A stretch of 64,000 nt of DNA from JBQTKD01 sp052386455 (GCA_052386455.1 JBQTKD010000068.1:1-64000); one strand, 5' to 3'; counted from the first letter of the stretch, positions 25,396 to 34,862 are shown. The notes: generated by a model not told the origin, from the sequence alone. A program made the numbers and translations.

Positions 25396-26256
25396 ATGGT
25401 GGGTGTGCGGGGGTTTGTCGCAGCGGTCGTCGCCGCGGGGCTCGCCGTCGCGCCCACCAGCGGGGCCGACGCCGCCGCCGGACGGTACGTCGCGCTGGGG
25501 GATTCCTACACCTCCGCGCCCGGTGTGCCGCCGCTGGCGAAGGACGCGCCGGCGCAGTGCGCGCGCTCCGGGGGCAACTATCCGTCGCAGGTGGCGAAGT
25601 CGCTGGGGCTGCCGCTGACCGACGTGTCCTGCGGGGGAGCGCGGGTCGAGGACTTCGCCGCCTCGCAGGGCGTCGGCGTCCCGCCGCAGTTCGACGCGCT
25701 GGGGCGGGACGTCTCGCTGGTCACCGTCGGCATTGGCGGCAACGACAACGGTCTGTTCGCCTCCATCATCGCCGGCTGCGGCGCCGCCGCCGCGAAGGTG
25801 CTCACCGGCACGCTCACCCCGTGCAAAGACACGTTTGGCGACAGGTTCAGCAAGCTCATCGCCTCGGACGCCGTGAACATCCGACGTGCGCTCCGCGAGA
25901 TCGCCAAGCAGGCCCCGAAGGCGAAGGTGCTGGTCGTCGGGTACCCGGCGCTGCTGCCCACGGATCCGGTCGGGCAGGCGCAGTGCCCGCTCGCGCTGGT
26001 CCCGTTCACCCCGGGCGACCTCGCCTACATGGACGGCATCGAGCGGGAGCTGAACGCGATGCTCGCCGCTGCCGCCAAGGCGACGGGCGCGGTCTTCGTC
26101 GACACGTACGACCAGAGCGTCGGGCACGACCTGTGCCGGCTGCCGGGGGTGCGCTGGATCGAACCGGGGATCCCCCTGGCCCCCGCCGCCCCGTTCCACC
26201 CGAACGCCGCCGGCCAGGCCGCCGTGGCAAAGGTCGTCCGGGCGGCCGCTGGCTAG
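25396..26256 (+). CDS. Secreted SGNH-fold lipase/esterase
   Basis: The 286-residue product has a signal peptide of about 27 residues (GFVAAVVAAGLAVAPTSGADAAA). Its SGNH hydrolase blocks are all present: block I GDSYTS with Ser37, block II with Gly in SCGGAR, block III GGNDNG, and block V FHPN with His268. Six cysteines fit the disulfide pattern of the Streptomyces-type secreted esterases and lipases of this class. Only 9 bp separate it from the response regulator, so it is probably read with the two-component genes. The ATG at 25396 gives a proper signal peptide; longer frames overlap the divergent gene. Confidence 0.9.
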   Translation: MVGVRGFVAAVVAAGLAVAPTSGADAAAGRYVALGDSYTSAPGVPPLAKDAPAQCARSGGNYPSQVAKSLGLPLTDVSCGGARVEDFAASQGVGVPPQFDALGRDVSLVTVGIGGNDNGLFASIIAGCGAAAAKVLTGTLTPCKDTFGDRFSKLIASDAVNIRRALREIAKQAPKAKVLVVGYPALLPTDPVGQAQCPLALVPFTPGDLAYMDGIERELNAMLAAAAKATGAVFVDTYDQSVGHDLCRLPGVRWIEPGIPLAPAAPFHPNAAGQAAVAKVVRAAAG

Positions 26257-26265
26257 CCTGGGCCC

Positions 26266-26952
26266 ATGCAGCCGGCGCATCGGGTTCTCGTCGTGGACGA
26301 CGACGAGCAGGTGCGGACGGTCGTGGCCTGGCAACTGGAGGCCGAGGGCTTCGGCGTGAGCAGCGCCGCGGACGGGGCTGCGGCGCTGCGGGCCGTCGAG
26401 ACCGATCCGCCCGACCTGATCGTCCTGGACCTGTCGCTTCCGCAGGTCGACGGACTGGACGTGCTCACGCGGCTGCGGCGGACCAGCACGATCCCGGTGA
26501 TCGTGCTGACCGGCCGCGGCGGGGAGACCGACCGGATCGCCGGACTGGACCTCGGCGCGGACGACTACCTCGTCAAGCCCTTCTCGCCCGGCGAACTCGC
26601 CGCCCGGGTGCGCTCGGTGCTCCGACGCAGCGCTCCCGAGGCTCCGGCGGACCGGTTGACGTTCGATGCCCTGGCGATCGACGCGACCACGCGCGAGGCG
26701 CTGCGCAACGGCGTCGTCGTCGAGCTCACCGCGAAGGAGTTCGACCTGCTGCTGTTCCTCGCCCGCGCGCCTCGGCAGGTGTTCACCCGCGAGCAACTGC
26801 TGAAGCGGGTGTGGGGCGCGGTCGGGGAGTGGCAGGACTCGGCCACGGTCACCCAGCACGTCCACCGACTGCGGCACAAGCTCGAGGCGGACCCGGCCCA
26901 TCCGACGTGGCTGCGCACCGTCCGCGGCGTCGGGTATCGGTTCGAACCGTGA
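26266..26952 (+). CDS. OmpR/KdpE-type response regulator
   Basis: The 228-residue protein has a receiver domain (acidic pocket D11-D13, phosphoacceptor Asp55 in LIVLDLSLPQVDGLD, Lys104 in DDYLVKPFSP). A linker and a winged-helix DNA-binding domain follow (LTAKEFDLLLFLARAPRQVFTREQLLKRVWG, then VTQHVHRLRHKLE). It ends in RTVRGVGYRFEP, as OmpR-class regulators do. The kinase gene starts 10 bp later, so the two form a cognate pair. Confidence 0.95.
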   Translation: MQPAHRVLVVDDDEQVRTVVAWQLEAEGFGVSSAADGAAALRAVETDPPDLIVLDLSLPQVDGLDVLTRLRRTSTIPVIVLTGRGGETDRIAGLDLGADDYLVKPFSPGELAARVRSVLRRSAPEAPADRLTFDALAIDATTREALRNGVVVELTAKEFDLLLFLARAPRQVFTREQLLKRVWGAVGEWQDSATVTQHVHRLRHKLEADPAHPTWLRTVRGVGYRFEP

Positions 26953-26962
26953 GCGAGCTTGC

Positions 26963-29053
26963 ATGAGCGTCACGCCGCTCCGGCCATTCGACGGGTTCGA
27001 TTTGTCGCGCGCGGGGATGGACCATGCACAGAGTTTGGTTCTGCTCGCACAGCAGACGACGATCCTGGAGCTGCTCGCCGGCGGCTCCGCGCTGTCCGAG
27101 GTGCTGACGGCGGTAACGCTCGCGCTCGAGAGTCACATGCCGGAGACCCGGTGCTCCGTTCTGCTCTACGACGAGACCGGCCGGTGCCTACGCCACGGAG
27201 CCGCGCCGAGCCTGCCCGCCGGGTACACCGAGGCGATCGACGGGATGTCCATCGGCCCGAGTTCGGGGTCGTGCGGCACTGCGGCCTACCTGGGCGAGCA
27301 GGTGGTCGCCGCCGACATCGCCGTCGATCCGCGCTGGGCCGGATTTGCGGACCTCGCCGCCCGGCACAACCTGCGGGCGTGCTGGTCCTCGCCGGTGCTC
27401 GACCGGGACGGTTCGGTGCTCGGCACCTTCGCGGTCTACCATGCGGAACCGCACTCGCCGACCGAGCGCGAGTGTCGCCTCGTCGACCGGTACCGGGACC
27501 TGGCTGCGGTCGCGATCTCGCACGCGAAACTCTGGGGTGCGCTCGCGGAGAGCGAGGAGCAGTTCCGGCGGGCGTTCGCGGACAACGCCGTCGGCATGGC
27601 GATGCTGGACCTGCAGGGCCGGTTCGTGCGCGTCAACGAGGCGATCTGTGCGCTATTCGGCAGATCCCCAAGCGATCTGATGGGGCGTCACTTCGCCGAG
27701 GTAACGCATCCGGAGGACGTGGCGCGCAGCGTCGCCGAGTACGCGCAGTTGGCGGCGGGCGAGATCTCCAGCGGCCACCTGGAGAAGCGGTACCTGCGGG
27801 CGGACGGCACGTCGGTGTGGGTCGACATGACCACCTCGGTGGTGCGGGGGCAGGACGGAGCGCCGCTGCGGGTCAGCGCGAACGTCGTCGACCTGACCTC
27901 CCGCAAGGCCGCCGAGACCGAGCGCCGGGCGAGACGGGAGGCCGAGATCGCGCGCAGCGCCGCCGAGGCCGCGAGCCGGGCGAAGTCGGAGTTCCTGTCC
28001 ACGATGAGCCACGAGCTGCGCACCCCGCTGTCGGCGATCGTCGGGTTCGCGGAACTGCTGGAGACCCTCGACCTCGTCGGCGAGCGGCGCACGACCGCGC
28101 TCGGGCACATCGGCCGCGCGGCCCGGCACATCATGTCGATCGTCGACGACGTCCTGGACCTGGCCAAGATCGAGGCCGGGGTCGTCGTGGTGGATCGAGT
28201 GCCCGTGCTGCTCGCGCCGCTGGTTCGGGAGGCTGTCGAACTGTTGGAGCCGTTGGCCGCCGAACGCTGCGTCGAGATGGTCGTGGAGCCGGTGAACGAG
28301 CACGCCGCGGTGCTGGCCGACCCGCGTCGGCTCGCCCAGGTGCTCTTGAACGTGCTGTCCAACGCCATCAAGTACAACCGGGAGCACGGGCGGCTGGAGG
28401 TGGTGGCCGATCTCGCCGAGGACCGACTGCTGATTACCGTCCGGGACACCGGCGAGGGCATCGCGCCGGAGCTGCAGGACCGGCTCTTCACGCCCTTCGA
28501 CCGGCTGGGCGCGGAGGCCCGCGAACAGTCCGGAGTCGGGCTCGGGCTGGTCGTCACGGACCGCCTCGTGTCGGCGATGGGCGGCACGCTGGAGCTGGAC
28601 TCGCGGGTCGGGGCGGGCACGACCGTGCGCATCGGCCTGGACGCGATGCCGGGCGGGGGGCCCCCGTTGGCGGCGGAGACCGCGGGGCCGGTCGTTGCGG
28701 CGGGGCCGGTACGGGGGCGGGTGCTCTACGTCGAGGACGACCCGGTGCACCGCGCGCTGGTCGCCGAGGTGCTCGCCGCGCGGCCGGGCGTGGAGCTGAC
28801 CTGCGTGGCTCGCGGTGCGGACGGACTCGAGGCCCTGCGCGCCCGCCCGTTCGACCTGCTCCTGCTCGACTTGGACCTGCCGGACCTGCGCGGCGAGGAC
28901 GTCGTCGCCGCGATGGCCGCGGATCCGGGGCTGGAACGGATTCCGATCTGTGCGATCTCGGGACGGACGCCGACCGTTGGCGGAATCAGACACCTGGCGA
29001 AGCCGTTGGAGATCTCGGGCCTGCTGAGCACGCTCGAGCAGTTTTTGTGCTGA
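26963..29053 (+). CDS. Cytoplasmic GAF-PAS hybrid histidine kinase
   Basis: The 696-residue protein has no membrane segment. In order it has a GAF domain (about 30-190), a PAS domain with PAC tail (about 200-320; FADNAVGMAMLDLQGRFVRVN), and a short basic coiled coil (RRARREAEIARSAAEAAS). Next come HisKA with the phosphoacceptor His350 in SHELRTPLSAIVGF, the HATPase domain (NVLSNAIKYN, DTGEGI, GVGLGLVVTDRLVSAMGG), and a C-terminal receiver domain (Asp636 in LLLLDLDLPDL). It should sense a soluble signal such as redox state or a small ligand. A hybrid receiver in addition to a separate regulator suggests a phosphorelay branch or internal damping. Confidence 0.93.
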   Translation: MSVTPLRPFDGFDLSRAGMDHAQSLVLLAQQTTILELLAGGSALSEVLTAVTLALESHMPETRCSVLLYDETGRCLRHGAAPSLPAGYTEAIDGMSIGPSSGSCGTAAYLGEQVVAADIAVDPRWAGFADLAARHNLRACWSSPVLDRDGSVLGTFAVYHAEPHSPTERECRLVDRYRDLAAVAISHAKLWGALAESEEQFRRAFADNAVGMAMLDLQGRFVRVNEAICALFGRSPSDLMGRHFAEVTHPEDVARSVAEYAQLAAGEISSGHLEKRYLRADGTSVWVDMTTSVVRGQDGAPLRVSANVVDLTSRKAAETERRARREAEIARSAAEAASRAKSEFLSTMSHELRTPLSAIVGFAELLETLDLVGERRTTALGHIGRAARHIMSIVDDVLDLAKIEAGVVVVDRVPVLLAPLVREAVELLEPLAAERCVEMVVEPVNEHAAVLADPRRLAQVLLNVLSNAIKYNREHGRLEVVADLAEDRLLITVRDTGEGIAPELQDRLFTPFDRLGAEAREQSGVGLGLVVTDRLVSAMGGTLELDSRVGAGTTVRIGLDAMPGGGPPLAAETAGPVVAAGPVRGRVLYVEDDPVHRALVAEVLAARPGVELTCVARGADGLEALRARPFDLLLLDLDLPDLRGEDVVAAMAADPGLERIPICAISGRTPTVGGIRHLAKPLEISGLLSTLEQFLC

Positions 29054-29150
29054 ACGACAACGACGGGGCCCCCGACGGCGCCATTCCGCCAAAGACGCGG
29101 CGGATTGGGTCGCCTAGGGTGGCGGTTGAGCACGCACGGACGGAGACCCA

Positions 29151-31847
29151 ATGACGTCGACCCTTCCCGAGGCGCCGCCGAACTCGACGGAGATCCGCCG
29201 GGCGCTGCGGCGGGCGCGGGACGGCGTCACGGTGTCGGTCGAGGAGGCGCGGGCGCTGCTCGCGGCGCGCGGGGCCGAGCTCGAGGACCTGATGGCCACC
29301 GCCGCCCGGGTCCGGGACGCGGGGCTGGTGGCGGCGGGGCGGCCGGGCGTCGTCACGTACTCGCCCAAGGTGTTCGTGCCGATCACCACGCTGTGCCGGG
29401 ACCGGTGCCACTACTGCACGTTCGCGGTCACGCCCGGCGAGCTGCGCGCGGCGGGCAAGGCTCCGTTCATGTCCGTCGACGAGGTCCTGGAGCTGTGCCG
29501 GGCCGGTGCAGCCGCGGGGTGCAAGGAGGCGCTGTTCACGCTCGGGGACCGGCCCGAGGACCGGTGGCCGGTGGCGGCGCAGTGGCTGGACGAGGCCGGG
29601 TACGACTCGACGCTGGACTACGTACGCGCGCTGGCGATCCGGGTGCTCGAGGAGACCGGGTTGCTGCCGCACCTGAACCCCGGCGTCATGTCCTGGCAGG
29701 ACCTCGCGCGCCTGAAGCCCGTGTCTCCGTCGATGGGGATGATGCTGGAGACCACCGCCACTCGGTTGTTCACCGAGAAGGGCGGTGCGCACTTTGGATC
29801 TCCGGACAAGGACCCGGCGGTGCGACTGCGGGTGCTCGAGGACGCCGGCCGGCACAACGTCCCGTTCACGACCGGCGTCCTGATCGGGATCGGGGAGACG
29901 CTGACCGAGCGTGCCGAGTCCCTGTGGGCGATTCGCAAGGTCGCGCGGGCGTACGGGCACATCCAGGAGACGATCGTCCAGAACTTTCGCGCCAAGGCCG
30001 ACACCGCGATGCGGTCCTGGCCGGACGCGGAGCGCGAGGAGTACCTCGCCGCCGTCGCCACCGCGCGCGTGGTGCTCGGCCCCAAGGCGCGAGTGCAGGC
30101 GCCGCCGAACCTGTCCGCTCCCGATGACCTGGCCCTGCTGCTCGGCGCCGGCGTCGACGACTGGGGCGGGGTCTCGCCCCTGACGCCGGACCACGTGAAC
30201 CCGGAGCGGCCCTGGCCGGCCATCGACGTGCTCCGCGCCGCCACCGAGGCCGCAGGCTTCACCCTGGCCGAGCGGCTCACCGTGCATCCGGAGTACGTCC
30301 GCGCGGGCGAACCGTGGATCGACCCGCGCGTGCTGCCGCACGTGCGTGCGCTGACCGACCCCTCGACGGGGCTCGCGCTGTCCGGCCCGATCGCGCGCGG
30401 GCTGCCGTGGCAGGAACCCGATCCCGCGTGGGGCGCCGACAGTTCCGGCCGGGCCGATCTCCACACCGCGATCGACACCGACGGCCGCCTCACCGAGACC
30501 CGCTCGGACTTCGACGCCGCCTACGGCGACTGGGACGCCGTGCGCGAAGAGGCCGCCCGCATCCTCTCGACCTCCGAGGGCGCCGACCCGGAACGGATGA
30601 CATCCCCTACGGGTGCTTGTCGGCCCGCTGGGGGGACGACAAGCGCGGCTGCCGGACGACAAGCCGGCGCCCCCGAGCGGATCGACGCCGAAGTGCTGGC
30701 GGCTTTGGCGGCTGCGGAGCGCTCGCCTGCGGATCTGACGGATGCTCAGGCGCTGGCGCTGATCACGTGCGACGGGCCCGCGCTGGACGCGTTGCTGGAC
30801 CTCGCCGACCGAATCCGTCGCGACGTCAACGGCGACGAGGTCACCTACGTCGTCAACCGGAACATCAACTTCACCAACGTCTGCTACACCGGCTGCCGCT
30901 TCTGCGCGTTCGCGCAGCGTCGTACCGACGCCGACGCGTACTCGCTGTCCCTGGCCGAGGTGGGAGATCGGGCGGTGCAGGCATGGGAGTTCGGCGCGAC
31001 CGAGGTCTGCATGCAGGGCGGCATCGACCCGGACCTGCCCGGCACCGCGTACTTCGACATCGCCGCCGAGGTGAAGCGCCGCGTGCCCGAGATGCACGTG
31101 CACGCGTTCAGCCCGATGGAGGTCGTGAACGGTGCGACGCGCATCGGCTGCTCGATCAAGGAGTGGCTGTTCCGTGCCCAGGAGGCCGGGCTCGACACGA
31201 TTCCCGGCACGGCGGCGGAGATCCTCGACGACGAGGTCCGCTGGGTCCTGACCAAGGGGAAGTTGCCGACCTCGGCGTGGATCGAGGTCGTCACGACTGC
31301 GCACTCGCTGGGGATCCGCTCGTCCTCGACGATGATGTACGGCCACGTAGACACCCCCGCCCACTGGGTGGCGCATCTGAAGCTGCTCGCGCAGATCCAG
31401 GACCAGTCCGGCGGCTTTACCGAGTTCGTGCCGCTGCCGTTCGTGCACCACTCCGCGCCGATCTACCTCGCCGGCGTCGCCCGCCCCGGCCCCACGATGC
31501 GCGACAACCTCGCGGTCCACGCCATGGCCCGCATCCTGCTGCACGGGCGCATCCACAACATCCAGACCTCCTGGGTGAAGCTCGGCACCGACGGCACCCG
31601 GGCGATGCTCCGCGCCGGCGTCAACGACCTCGGCGGGACGCTGATGGAGGAGACGATCTCCCGCATGGCCGGCTCCGAGCACGGCTCGGTGAAGACCCCG
31701 GCCGAGATCGAGGAGATCGCCACCGGCATCGGCCGCCCCGTCCGCCAGCGCACCACCAAGTACGGCCCGGTCCCGGCCGAACGCACCGCCCTGTCGCACG
31801 AGGCGTTCGTCGCCCCGCCGAAGCTCCTACCCCTCGCCCCCTCGTAG
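29151..31847 (+). CDS. fbiC: FO synthase FbiC (fused CofG-CofH radical SAM enzyme)
   Basis: The 898-residue protein joins the two radical-SAM subunits that make FO (7,8-didemethyl-8-hydroxy-5-deazariboflavin) from tyrosine and 5-amino-6-ribitylamino-uracil. The CofG half has its cluster ligands Cys82, Cys86 and Cys89 (CRDRCHYC). The CofH half has Cys578, Cys582 and Cys585 (CYTGCRFC). FO then goes to CofD, encoded at 5.9 kb. The length exceeds the roughly 856 residues of mycobacterial FbiC. The excess lies in the linker near residues 480-510, where the DNA carries an inverted and direct repeat (30615-30664). It is monocistronic, 97 bp after the histidine kinase. Confidence 0.96.
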   Translation: MTSTLPEAPPNSTEIRRALRRARDGVTVSVEEARALLAARGAELEDLMATAARVRDAGLVAAGRPGVVTYSPKVFVPITTLCRDRCHYCTFAVTPGELRAAGKAPFMSVDEVLELCRAGAAAGCKEALFTLGDRPEDRWPVAAQWLDEAGYDSTLDYVRALAIRVLEETGLLPHLNPGVMSWQDLARLKPVSPSMGMMLETTATRLFTEKGGAHFGSPDKDPAVRLRVLEDAGRHNVPFTTGVLIGIGETLTERAESLWAIRKVARAYGHIQETIVQNFRAKADTAMRSWPDAEREEYLAAVATARVVLGPKARVQAPPNLSAPDDLALLLGAGVDDWGGVSPLTPDHVNPERPWPAIDVLRAATEAAGFTLAERLTVHPEYVRAGEPWIDPRVLPHVRALTDPSTGLALSGPIARGLPWQEPDPAWGADSSGRADLHTAIDTDGRLTETRSDFDAAYGDWDAVREEAARILSTSEGADPERMTSPTGACRPAGGTTSAAAGRQAGAPERIDAEVLAALAAAERSPADLTDAQALALITCDGPALDALLDLADRIRRDVNGDEVTYVVNRNINFTNVCYTGCRFCAFAQRRTDADAYSLSLAEVGDRAVQAWEFGATEVCMQGGIDPDLPGTAYFDIAAEVKRRVPEMHVHAFSPMEVVNGATRIGCSIKEWLFRAQEAGLDTIPGTAAEILDDEVRWVLTKGKLPTSAWIEVVTTAHSLGIRSSSTMMYGHVDTPAHWVAHLKLLAQIQDQSGGFTEFVPLPFVHHSAPIYLAGVARPGPTMRDNLAVHAMARILLHGRIHNIQTSWVKLGTDGTRAMLRAGVNDLGGTLMEETISRMAGSEHGSVKTPAEIEEIATGIGRPVRQRTTKYGPVPAERTALSHEAFVAPPKLLPLAPS
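30615..30664 (+). repeat. Repeat cluster inside the fbiC linker
   Basis: GCTTGTCG (30615-30622) is followed by two copies of its complement CGACAAGC (30637-30644 and 30657-30664), each preceded by GGA. The first pair can fold with flanking GGCCC / GGGGG. It encodes a low-complexity stretch rich in Ala, Gly and Arg between the CofG and CofH halves, and looks like an in-frame insertion. Confidence 0.6.
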
Positions 31848-31995
31848 CGCAAGAGCCGGGGGGCACAGGCGATTGAGGCGAGCGGAGCGGAAGAGCCTGT
31901 TTGCGAGCGTGCGTTGCGGCGGAGGGCAGTAAAATCTGACGGATCGTCACGGCTTCTTGGGCCGCGGCGCTGGGCCGGACCCCAATCACTCCCGG

Positions 31996-32481
31996 TCAGC
32001 AGTCGCAGACTGGCCCGGCGGCTGTGGTGAGCGGGTCGGCGGTCCGGGTGCCGGTCCCGGAGTCGGTCGCGACGGCGAAGCCCTCGCGCACCCAGTACTC
32101 GAACCCGCCGAGCATCTCCTTGACCCGGTAGCCCATCGTCGCGAGGGTGTGCGCCGCCCGGGTGGCACCGTTGCAGCCGGGCCCCCAGCAGTAGACGACC
32201 ACCGGTACGGAGGGGTCGAGGGCCTGCGCCGCGCGAGCGGGTATGTCGACGGTGCGCAGATGGATCGCGCCCGGGATGCGCCCAGCCGCCCAGGCGGCGT
32301 CGCCCCGTGAATCGAGCAGGACGAATCCGGCGGGGTGACCGGCCGCGAGGGTGGCGTCCAGGTCGCCCGCCACGTCGGAGACGTCGGTGTAGAAGGTCAG
32401 GCTGCGGCCAAAGTATTCGGCGGCGATTGGCGGGGAGGCCGGAGCGAAGCGCAGGACCGCGTTGGCGGCGGGCGTGGTCAT
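31996..32481 (-). CDS. Rhodanese-like sulfurtransferase
   Basis: The 161-residue single-domain rhodanese has the family's early motif VLLDSRGDAAWAAGRIPGAIHL and an active-site loop VVYCWGPGCNGATRAA, whose first Cys would carry the persulfide. The loop is one of the CxxxxC type, so a second Cys sits close to the first. The protein ends with CDC, adding two more thiols. An N-terminal extension of about 40 residues precedes the fold. It is cytoplasmic with no signal peptide. The sulfur acceptor is unknown. Confidence 0.85.
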   Translation of the reverse strand: MTTPAANAVLRFAPASPPIAAEYFGRSLTFYTDVSDVAGDLDATLAAGHPAGFVLLDSRGDAAWAAGRIPGAIHLRTVDIPARAAQALDPSVPVVVYCWGPGCNGATRAAHTLATMGYRVKEMLGGFEYWVREGFAVATDSGTGTRTADPLTTAAGPVCDC

Positions 32482-32658
32482 GGCCGGAGCCTACGTGCGG
32501 TCCAACCGGGGCCGCATCTGCGTTTCGCTTCCCGTGGCATGCGAAGGTCGGAGCTTCCCTGGTGCGTTCGACCAGGGCGGACACCCGTTCCGTCCGACTC
32601 TGGTGGGCGGCCGAACGACCTGACGCTGGGTCAGATGACGGCGGGCGAGGCGGCGGAC

Positions 32659-33030
32659 CTACTCGCGGATCCGGATCGCGATCTGGTTGGAACAGGCCGG
32701 GCCGCGAAACGCCTCCAGGCGCCGCTTGCCGGTTCCGGTGATCTGAATCCGGGCACGTCCGGACCGGTCGACCTCGATGCTTCCGGGGATGCCCTCCGCG
32801 CGGATCCGGGCCCGAGGCGCGGGCGCCCCGCTGGATCGCAGGACGACCCGCAAGGTCGCCGCGTCGCCCGAACGCACCGAAGGGGGTCCACTCAGGCGCA
32901 GCGTCTGCTTGGCGCACTCCCCGAACCGGGTCGGTGCGGAGGGGCTCGCGTGCGCGGCCGAGCCGAGAACGAGGACCGAACCCAGAGCGGCCGCGCCGAG
33001 GAGGCGGGCGGACGGCGGCGCGAGTGCCAC
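32659..33030 (-). CDS. Small secreted protein, 123 residues, Ig-like
   Basis: A signal peptide (SARLLGAAALGSVLVLGSAAHA) precedes a mature region of about 95 residues with a beta-rich pattern (LRLSGPPSVRSGDAATLRVVLRSSG, ARIQITGTGKRRLEAF) resembling a single immunoglobulin-like domain. Two cysteines (GECAKQT near the start, GPACSNQ near the end) could form one disulfide. Function and family are not recognised. It is followed at 177 bp by the rhodanese gene on the same strand. Confidence 0.72.
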   Translation of the reverse strand: MALAPPSARLLGAAALGSVLVLGSAAHASPSAPTRFGECAKQTLRLSGPPSVRSGDAATLRVVLRSSGAPAPRARIRAEGIPGSIEVDRSGRARIQITGTGKRRLEAFRGPACSNQIAIRIRE

Positions 33031-33141
33031 GGGCTCCTCGAATCGACGGCTGCGGAAGAGCTGACGTCGAACACCCTAACCCCGACCCTCGGCTCGGCTC
33101 CGCCCGCTCGGCCGTCCCCGTCGAGAGGTCTGGGCCGGCGG

Positions 33142-33549
33142 TCAGCGGCCGTCGAAGAACGCGTTGTGGGCGTCGGGGTCTGCGGGGATGTCCCAGAAGC
33201 CGACGATGCGCCCGTCGGGGTCCAGCGTCATCAGGTGCACCTCCTCGACGTCGATGACGGCGCCGTCGCGGGCGCGTGTCGCCGTTTCGCGGGTGGCCAC
33301 CACCGCGTGCCGGTCGTCGGCGAAGACGCCGCGAATCTCGAACCGCTGGCTGCCGCCGGTCTCCCTTGCCCCGTTGACGAGTTGCTCGCCGATCGCTGCG
33401 CGGCCCTTGTAGTCGCCGGCGTTGGGGCCCTCGCCGCCGACGTGGAATACCGCGTCCGGCGCGAAGGTCTCCAGCACCGCGGGCAGGTCGCCGGTTGCGA
33501 ACTTCGCGTAGGCACTGCGGATCCGCAGCGCGTTGGGGTGCTCGGCCAT
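33142..33549 (-). CDS. SnoaL-like / NTF2-fold protein
   Basis: The 135-residue protein shows the NTF2/SnoaL pattern: an N-terminal helix with IRSAYAKFATGDLPAVLETFAPDAVFHVGG, then KGRAAIGEQLV, and strands ending EEVHLMTLDPDGRIVGFWDIPADP. Members are small cavities used as cyclases, isomerases or ligand-binding domains, and the specific role cannot be deduced. The ATG at 33549 is chosen for AGGAGAG upstream; an in-frame ATG at 33600 is possible. Confidence 0.85.
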   Translation of the reverse strand: MAEHPNALRIRSAYAKFATGDLPAVLETFAPDAVFHVGGEGPNAGDYKGRAAIGEQLVNGARETGGSQRFEIRGVFADDRHAVVATRETATRARDGAVIDVEEVHLMTLDPDGRIVGFWDIPADPDAHNAFFDGR

Positions 33550-33762
33550 CGTGCTCTCCTGTCCTCGAGAACGGTCGGGCATCGACCGTGGCTGGAGCAT
33601 TGCGCGCCGGGGTGTCGATGGCGATTACCTCGTGGGTCATGCGATCGAATCGGGCGGGCGGCGTGGTCGAACCGCTGGGATGCTGGACGAGCCGGTCGAG
33701 GGTTTCGGTCGATGGGGCGGTGCCGCGTCTGTCGATCGCCGCGAGCTGCGCCAGAGTTGGGA

Positions 33763-34773
33763 TCAAGACCCGGCGGCGGCCAGCGCGGCCAGGAGCGTGC
33801 GTTCGTCGTCGTCGCTCAGCCCGGCGCGGCGCGGGTGGCCGGCGTCTCGGGTCAGCTCCCAGGCGAGGGTGTCGGCGAGGGTCTGCTCCAGCGGGCGGGT
33901 GACCAGGCCCGCGGCGCGCGCCTTGGCGCTGTCGTTGGCGTTGAACCCCCGGTAGCCGGGATCGGCGAGCCACAGCGGGAGTGATCGCTCTCCCATCCAC
34001 TCCTGCACGCCGTGGGCCAGCAGCCAGCTCGGGCTCGCCGCGCGCAGCGGGCCGCGATGCCCGGCCACCGCGCGGGCGAGCTCTAGGTGCGCGGCGAGCG
34101 CAACGGTCTCGCCGGTCGCGTTGAACACGCCGGCGATGCGGCTTCGGGCCGCGTCGAGCAGCCACCCGGCGAGGTCGCGTACGTCGATCACCTGGGTCGC
34201 CAACTCGGGGTCGTCGGGCACCAGGACGGCGCCGTCGGCGGTGGACGGGCGCGCGAACCGCAGCGGCCAGTAGCCGGTGCGGTCGAACAGGTCCCCCGGG
34301 CCGCCGATCAGTCCGGCGCGGGCGACCAGGGTCCGGTCCGGTCCGAGGCGTTCGAGCACGTGCCGCTCGCAGGCCACCTTCGCCTGGCCGTAGGTCTCCA
34401 TCGACTCCATCACCTCGCCCTCCAACGCGGGCAGCAGCGTGGCGTTCTCGTCCCGGCCCGGGAGGCTGTGCTCGGCGTAGACGTTGCCCGAGGACACGAA
34501 CACCCAGAACCGGGCGCTCTCGCTCAGCGCCGCGACGGCGCCGCGGACCTGACCGGGCTGTCGGGACAGGTCGATCACGACGTCCCAGGCGGCGTCGGCC
34601 ACTTCGCGGTAGGCGTCCGGGCCGGTGCGATCGGCCCGGACGAACCGCGCGCCGGTCGGGGCGGGACCGGAGGACCCCCGCGCCAGGCAGGCGACCGCAT
34701 GGCCCGCGCGGGTCGCCGCCTCGGCCAGGGAGGCACCCAACAAAGCCGTTCCGCCGAGAATCAGAACTCGCAT
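33763..34773 (-). CDS. NAD(P)-dependent epimerase/dehydratase-type SDR
   Basis: The 336-residue extended SDR begins directly with the dinucleotide loop MRVLILGGTALLG. It has VVIDLSRQPG after strand 4, Ser-Ser in FVSSGNVYAE, and the catalytic pair Tyr-x3-Lys in ETYGQAKVACE. The C-terminal half (VIDVRDLAGWLLDAA, GVFNATGE) matches the NAD-dependent epimerase/isoflavone-reductase-like class. The start at 34773 is fixed by the nucleotide-binding loop; a longer frame upstream is not protein-like. No sugar-nucleotide genes are nearby, so the substrate is open. Confidence 0.88.
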   Translation of the reverse strand: MRVLILGGTALLGASLAEAATRAGHAVACLARGSSGPAPTGARFVRADRTGPDAYREVADAAWDVVIDLSRQPGQVRGAVAALSESARFWVFVSSGNVYAEHSLPGRDENATLLPALEGEVMESMETYGQAKVACERHVLERLGPDRTLVARAGLIGGPGDLFDRTGYWPLRFARPSTADGAVLVPDDPELATQVIDVRDLAGWLLDAARSRIAGVFNATGETVALAAHLELARAVAGHRGPLRAASPSWLLAHGVQEWMGERSLPLWLADPGYRGFNANDSAKARAAGLVTRPLEQTLADTLAWELTRDAGHPRRAGLSDDDERTLLAALAAAGS

Positions 34774-34862
34774 GAACTCAGCAGATCCGACCCGGCGCGA
34801 GGACGGCAAGCCCATTCGCTCGGGGCGCACGGACGCCGGCCCGCTGCGCGAGCGCCCGGCGC

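Noticed and set aside
28986..31799. Minus-strand frame of about 940 codons opposite fbiC
   Set aside because: The plus strand encodes FbiC with all six cluster cysteines; the opposite frame has only repetitive basic composition.
33550..33762. Possible extra gene between the SnoaL and SDR genes
   Set aside because: Both strands carry only short frames without ribosome sites; the longer minus frame has no domain and lacks a start.
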